Below, piece after piece: positions 61,896-64,000 of a stretch of DNA of 64,000 nt. Below the pieces are notes generated by a model. That model did no database searches and was not told the origin of the DNA. It was given only the letters and a program-made list of their open reading frames with translations. This stretch comes from Halobellus ruber. GTDB taxonomy: Archaea > Halobacteriota > Halobacteria > Halobacteriales > Haloferacaceae. The position numbers and the translations under genes were made by a program. How positions within the stretch are numbered: position 1 is the stretch's first letter; every line of letters begins with the position of its first letter. The DNA lies in assembly GCF_014212355.1 (NCBI RefSeq), contig NZ_JACKXD010000002.1, forward strand, positions 310,001-374,000, given 5' to 3'.

Positions 61896-61913
61896 GCCGG
61901 CGATAGAGAGGCC

Positions 61914-62300
61914 TCATTCTCCGAGTGCCTCAGTGACGATCGTCTCGAACTCCGCCGCCGTCACGCCGTACTCCGAGTAGCCGCCCTCCGTCCGCTCCCG
62001 CTCGATACGGCCGACCGGGTCGCCGTCGACGACGACCTCCCAGTCGCCGCCGGCCTGCGGGTCGAGCGCCCGGATCCGGACGTCGATCCCGTGCTCGGCT
62101 TCGAGCCTATCGATGATCTCAGTCGTGACGGCCCCATCGGCGAACCGCGGGGGACGGTACGGCCGCATCCCGTGGCGTCGGAACGCGGCGACGTTCTCCC
62201 GCCACCACGCGGGGAGCGCGTCGAGTTCGGTCCCGTCGTACGGCGAGTCCTCGTCGTATCCCGGCGGGTGACTCGCGGGTCGCGGCGGGTCCTCGGACAT
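61914..62300 (-). CDS. haloarchaeal protein of unknown function
   Basis: 128 residues. The N-terminus (about 1-38) is rich in Pro, Asp and Tyr; then comes RENVAAFRRHGMRPYRPPRF and a compact alpha/beta part with IDRLEAEHGIDVRIRALDP, VVVDGDPVGRIERERTEGGY and VTAAEFETIVTEAL. There is no signal or membrane segment and no recognised catalytic residue. ATG 62300 is preferred over GTG one codon upstream. It follows a convergent amidohydrolase gene by 18 bases. Confidence 0.65.
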   Translation of the reverse strand: MSEDPPRPASHPPGYDEDSPYDGTELDALPAWWRENVAAFRRHGMRPYRPPRFADGAVTTEIIDRLEAEHGIDVRIRALDPQAGGDWEVVVDGDPVGRIERERTEGGYSEYGVTAAEFETIVTEALGE

Positions 62301-62372
62301 CACCCGTGTATCGCCGGGCGCACCTCATAACCCTGCTGTCGATTCGGCCGCGTCCGGAGGCGCCTTCACGGC

Positions 62373-63263
62373 TCACACGAACGAGATCGCCGCCACGCCG
62401 GCCACCGTCAGCGCCGCGCTCACCACGGTCCGACGCGTGACGCGCTCTACGTCCGGGATCATCATCGACGCGAAAAGCGTCGTGAACAGCGGCGAGGTGC
62501 CGACGATCGGTGCGACCAACACGACGGATCCGGTCTCCAGCGCTGCGAACATCGTAAACAGCGCGGCGGCGTTCGCCAGACCGGACCCCACGAAGTAGAG
62601 GTCCGACCGGCCGACCCCGGTGAACACGCTCCGCTGTCTGACGAGTGCGTAGCCGACCATCAGCGGGAGCGCGCTGGTGAGGTTCACCGTCGCGGCTTCC
62701 AGCGGCGTCACCGCCGAGATGCTGAACCCGAAGCGGTTCAACACGGTCCCGCCCGCGGCGAGGACCGCGGCCCCGAGGGGGAAAAGCAGGCTGCTCAGGT
62801 TCCACGAGCCGACCGCCCGATCGCCCGACAGCGACAGGAGCGTGATGCCGCCGACGATGAGCGCGACGCCCACGGCGACCGTGGCCGTCACCCGTTCGCC
62901 GAGCAGGAGTGCCGCAAGCAGCACCGCAAACAGCGGCTGGGAGTAGAAGACGACGTTGCTGACGCTCGCGCCGACCCTGTCGATGCCGCGGAACCACAGC
63001 AACCACGCGAGGGAGGTCCCGCAGAGCCCCGAGACGACGAACGCCGACAGGGCGACCAGCGGGAGGTTGCCGCCCCCGCCGAGGCCGACCCTCGAGCCCA
63101 GCGAGACGACCCAGAAGATCGTCGCCCCGACGGAGAGCACGACGAGCGTCGCGCGCTCGGAGCGTCCGCCGTGCTCCATCCCGAGCTTCGAGAAGATCGG
63201 CCCGATCCCCCAACAGAGCCCCGAGACGAGCGACAGGGAGAGGACACTGAGCGCGGCCGACAT
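62373..63263 (-). CDS. EamA/DMT-family transporter
   Basis: 296 residues with ten hydrophobic helices in two EamA repeats (for example LSVLSLSLVSGLCWGIGPIF at the start and PLFTTLFASMMIPDVERVTR in the second half). DMT carriers move metabolites across the cytoplasmic membrane, often outward. Here it may export an intermediate or take up the substrate of the locus; that is from position only. It diverges from the ALDH gene, and a CAAATTTCAG element near 63289-63300 is a likely promoter. Confidence 0.85.
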   Translation of the reverse strand: MSAALSVLSLSLVSGLCWGIGPIFSKLGMEHGGRSERATLVVLSVGATIFWVVSLGSRVGLGGGGNLPLVALSAFVVSGLCGTSLAWLLWFRGIDRVGASVSNVVFYSQPLFAVLLAALLLGERVTATVAVGVALIVGGITLLSLSGDRAVGSWNLSSLLFPLGAAVLAAGGTVLNRFGFSISAVTPLEAATVNLTSALPLMVGYALVRQRSVFTGVGRSDLYFVGSGLANAAALFTMFAALETGSVVLVAPIVGTSPLFTTLFASMMIPDVERVTRRTVVSAALTVAGVAAISFV

Positions 63264-63319
63264 ACACGCTCGGACCCACTCGGAGTCGGCTGAAATTTGT
63301 TTGGGTGGCTCGAACCGGG

Positions 63320-63326
63320 ATTTATG
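63320..63326 (+). promoter_or_regulatory. TATA element for the ALDH gene
   Basis: ATTTATG is centred 29 bases before the ATG at 63352. Confidence 0.5.
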
Positions 63327-63351
63327 TCGCCCACTCCCGAACGTTGCGGCG

Positions 63352-64000
63352 ATGCGACAGCTCTACATCGACGGCGAGTGGCGCGACTCGGCGGCCGATC
63401 CGTTGGCGTGCCGCTCCCCGGTCGACGACAGTACGCTCGGCTCGGTGTCCCGTGGGACGCCGAAACACGTCGAGGAGGCGGTCGTGGCGACGACCGAGAC
63501 GGCGCGGACGTTCAGGGAGATGAACGTCCACGACAGGGCCGACGCGATCAGATCCGCGATGGACCGACTGGCGGAGCGCGCCGACGAGATCGTCGAGACG
63601 ATGGCACGTGAGACCGGGAAGCCGCTGAGCGAGGCGCGCACGGAAGTGGAGAGCGCGATCGATTCGGGACGGTCCTACGCCGCGGATGCGGTCCGGCTCA
63701 ACGGCGAGGTGACCCGCTCGACGTTCGAGGCGCGGCTGAACTTCACACAGCGGGAGCCGTACGGGCCGGCGGGGGTCATCACGCCTTGGAACTACCCGTT
63801 CGAGATCCCGACCGATCACCTCTCGGCGGCGCTCGTGACCGGCAACCCCGTGACGTGGAACCCCGCGTCGGAAGCCACACTGACGGCGACGTACATCGCG
63901 GAGGCGTTCGCGGAAACCTCGCTGCCCGAGGGCGCGTTCAACTTCGTCCCCGGACCCGGCAGCAGCGTCGGGGCGGCGCTGAGCACGCACGACGCGGTCC
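63352..64000 (+). CDS. aldehyde dehydrogenase (partial, runs off the window)
   Basis: The first 216 codons: MRQLYIDGEWRDSAADP, then the Rossmann-like blocks TREPYGPAGVITPWNYPFEI (QREPYG...) and PSSEATLTAT-like NPASEATLTATYIAEAFAET, ending near PGPGSSVGAALSTH. These are the NAD(P)-binding part of the ALDH superfamily; the catalytic cysteine lies beyond the window end. It is the likely oxidiser of an aldehyde made by this locus. The substrate is unknown. Confidence 0.88.
   Translation, partial: MRQLYIDGEWRDSAADPLACRSPVDDSTLGSVSRGTPKHVEEAVVATTETARTFREMNVHDRADAIRSAMDRLAERADEIVETMARETGKPLSEARTEVESAIDSGRSYAADAVRLNGEVTRSTFEARLNFTQREPYGPAGVITPWNYPFEIPTDHLSAALVTGNPVTWNPASEATLTATYIAEAFAETSLPEGAFNFVPGPGSSVGAALSTHDAV

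Noticed and set aside
1-64000. CRISPR arrays, rRNA genes or full-length insertion sequences
   Set aside because: No regularly spaced direct repeats, rRNA-like sequence or transposase motifs were seen.

Overview
The window looks like chromosomal DNA of a haloarchaeon (class Halobacteria). It is very GC-rich and its proteins are strongly acidic. Many genes begin at the transcript start, with a TATA-like element about 26-32 bases ahead of the first codon. The gene content fits: Cdc48, proteasome, NAC, TFS, an RPA-associated phosphoesterase, the archaeal chemotaxis adaptor CheF, Bat/HalX regulators and Tat signals. The genus cannot be fixed from the sequence.

Bases 1-42,000 are mostly ordinary core genome: replication and repair (RPAP1 C-terminus, Rpe, Lhr helicase, a MutS-like ATPase), protein quality control (Cdc48, proteasome alpha), purine and folate metabolism (purA, thyA-folA), translation and transcription factors (Trm112-like, S10-like, NAC, TrmI, TFS), a methylmalonyl-CoA arm (mutase large subunit and epimerase), a MenE-like ligase, and a chemotaxis cluster (cheF-cheR-cheA-cheB facing cheW). 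Three lesions sit among these genes: an NhaC-type antiporter split by one missing base in a G run, a small membrane protein cut by an in-frame TAA, and a badly decayed MFS transporter. An 18-codon reading frame precedes cheB and overlaps its start.

Bases 42,047-46,100 form a lower-GC accessory patch just after a tRNA-Glu(CTC) gene. It carries a Tat-exported Ig-like protein, a DUF3592 protein, a DUF4188 protein, a membrane protein and gene fragments. It also holds five copies of three small palindromic elements that I delimited by terminal inverted repeats and target duplications: family A (76 bp, two copies, 4-bp duplications TGTA and TATA), family B (about 78 bp, one clean copy with TTA and one decayed copy with an A element inserted in it) and family C (79 bp, TGA). 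B and C share the same terminal pattern. No transposase gene is in the window.

Bases 46,800-64,000 are a catabolic locus headed by an IclR-type regulator: AMP-forming CoA ligase, SDR, thiolase-like protein with a DUF35 partner, enoyl-CoA hydratase, class III aminotransferase, acyl-CoA dehydrogenase, D-2-hydroxyacid dehydrogenase, benzoylformate-decarboxylase-like ThDP enzyme, two amidohydrolase-fold paralogues, a stand-alone Rieske protein, a DMT exporter and an aldehyde dehydrogenase running off the end. The thiolase-like protein lacks the usual nucleophilic cysteine. With its overlapping DUF35 gene it resembles the Ltp2/ChsH2-type retro-aldolases. I infer CoA activation, dehydrogenation, hydration and retro-aldol cleavage of a branched or aryl-substituted acid, with the released aldehyde oxidised by the ALDH. 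The substrate is unknown. This locus, with its degenerate amidohydrolase pair and coupled Rieske protein, is the best candidate here for undescribed biology.
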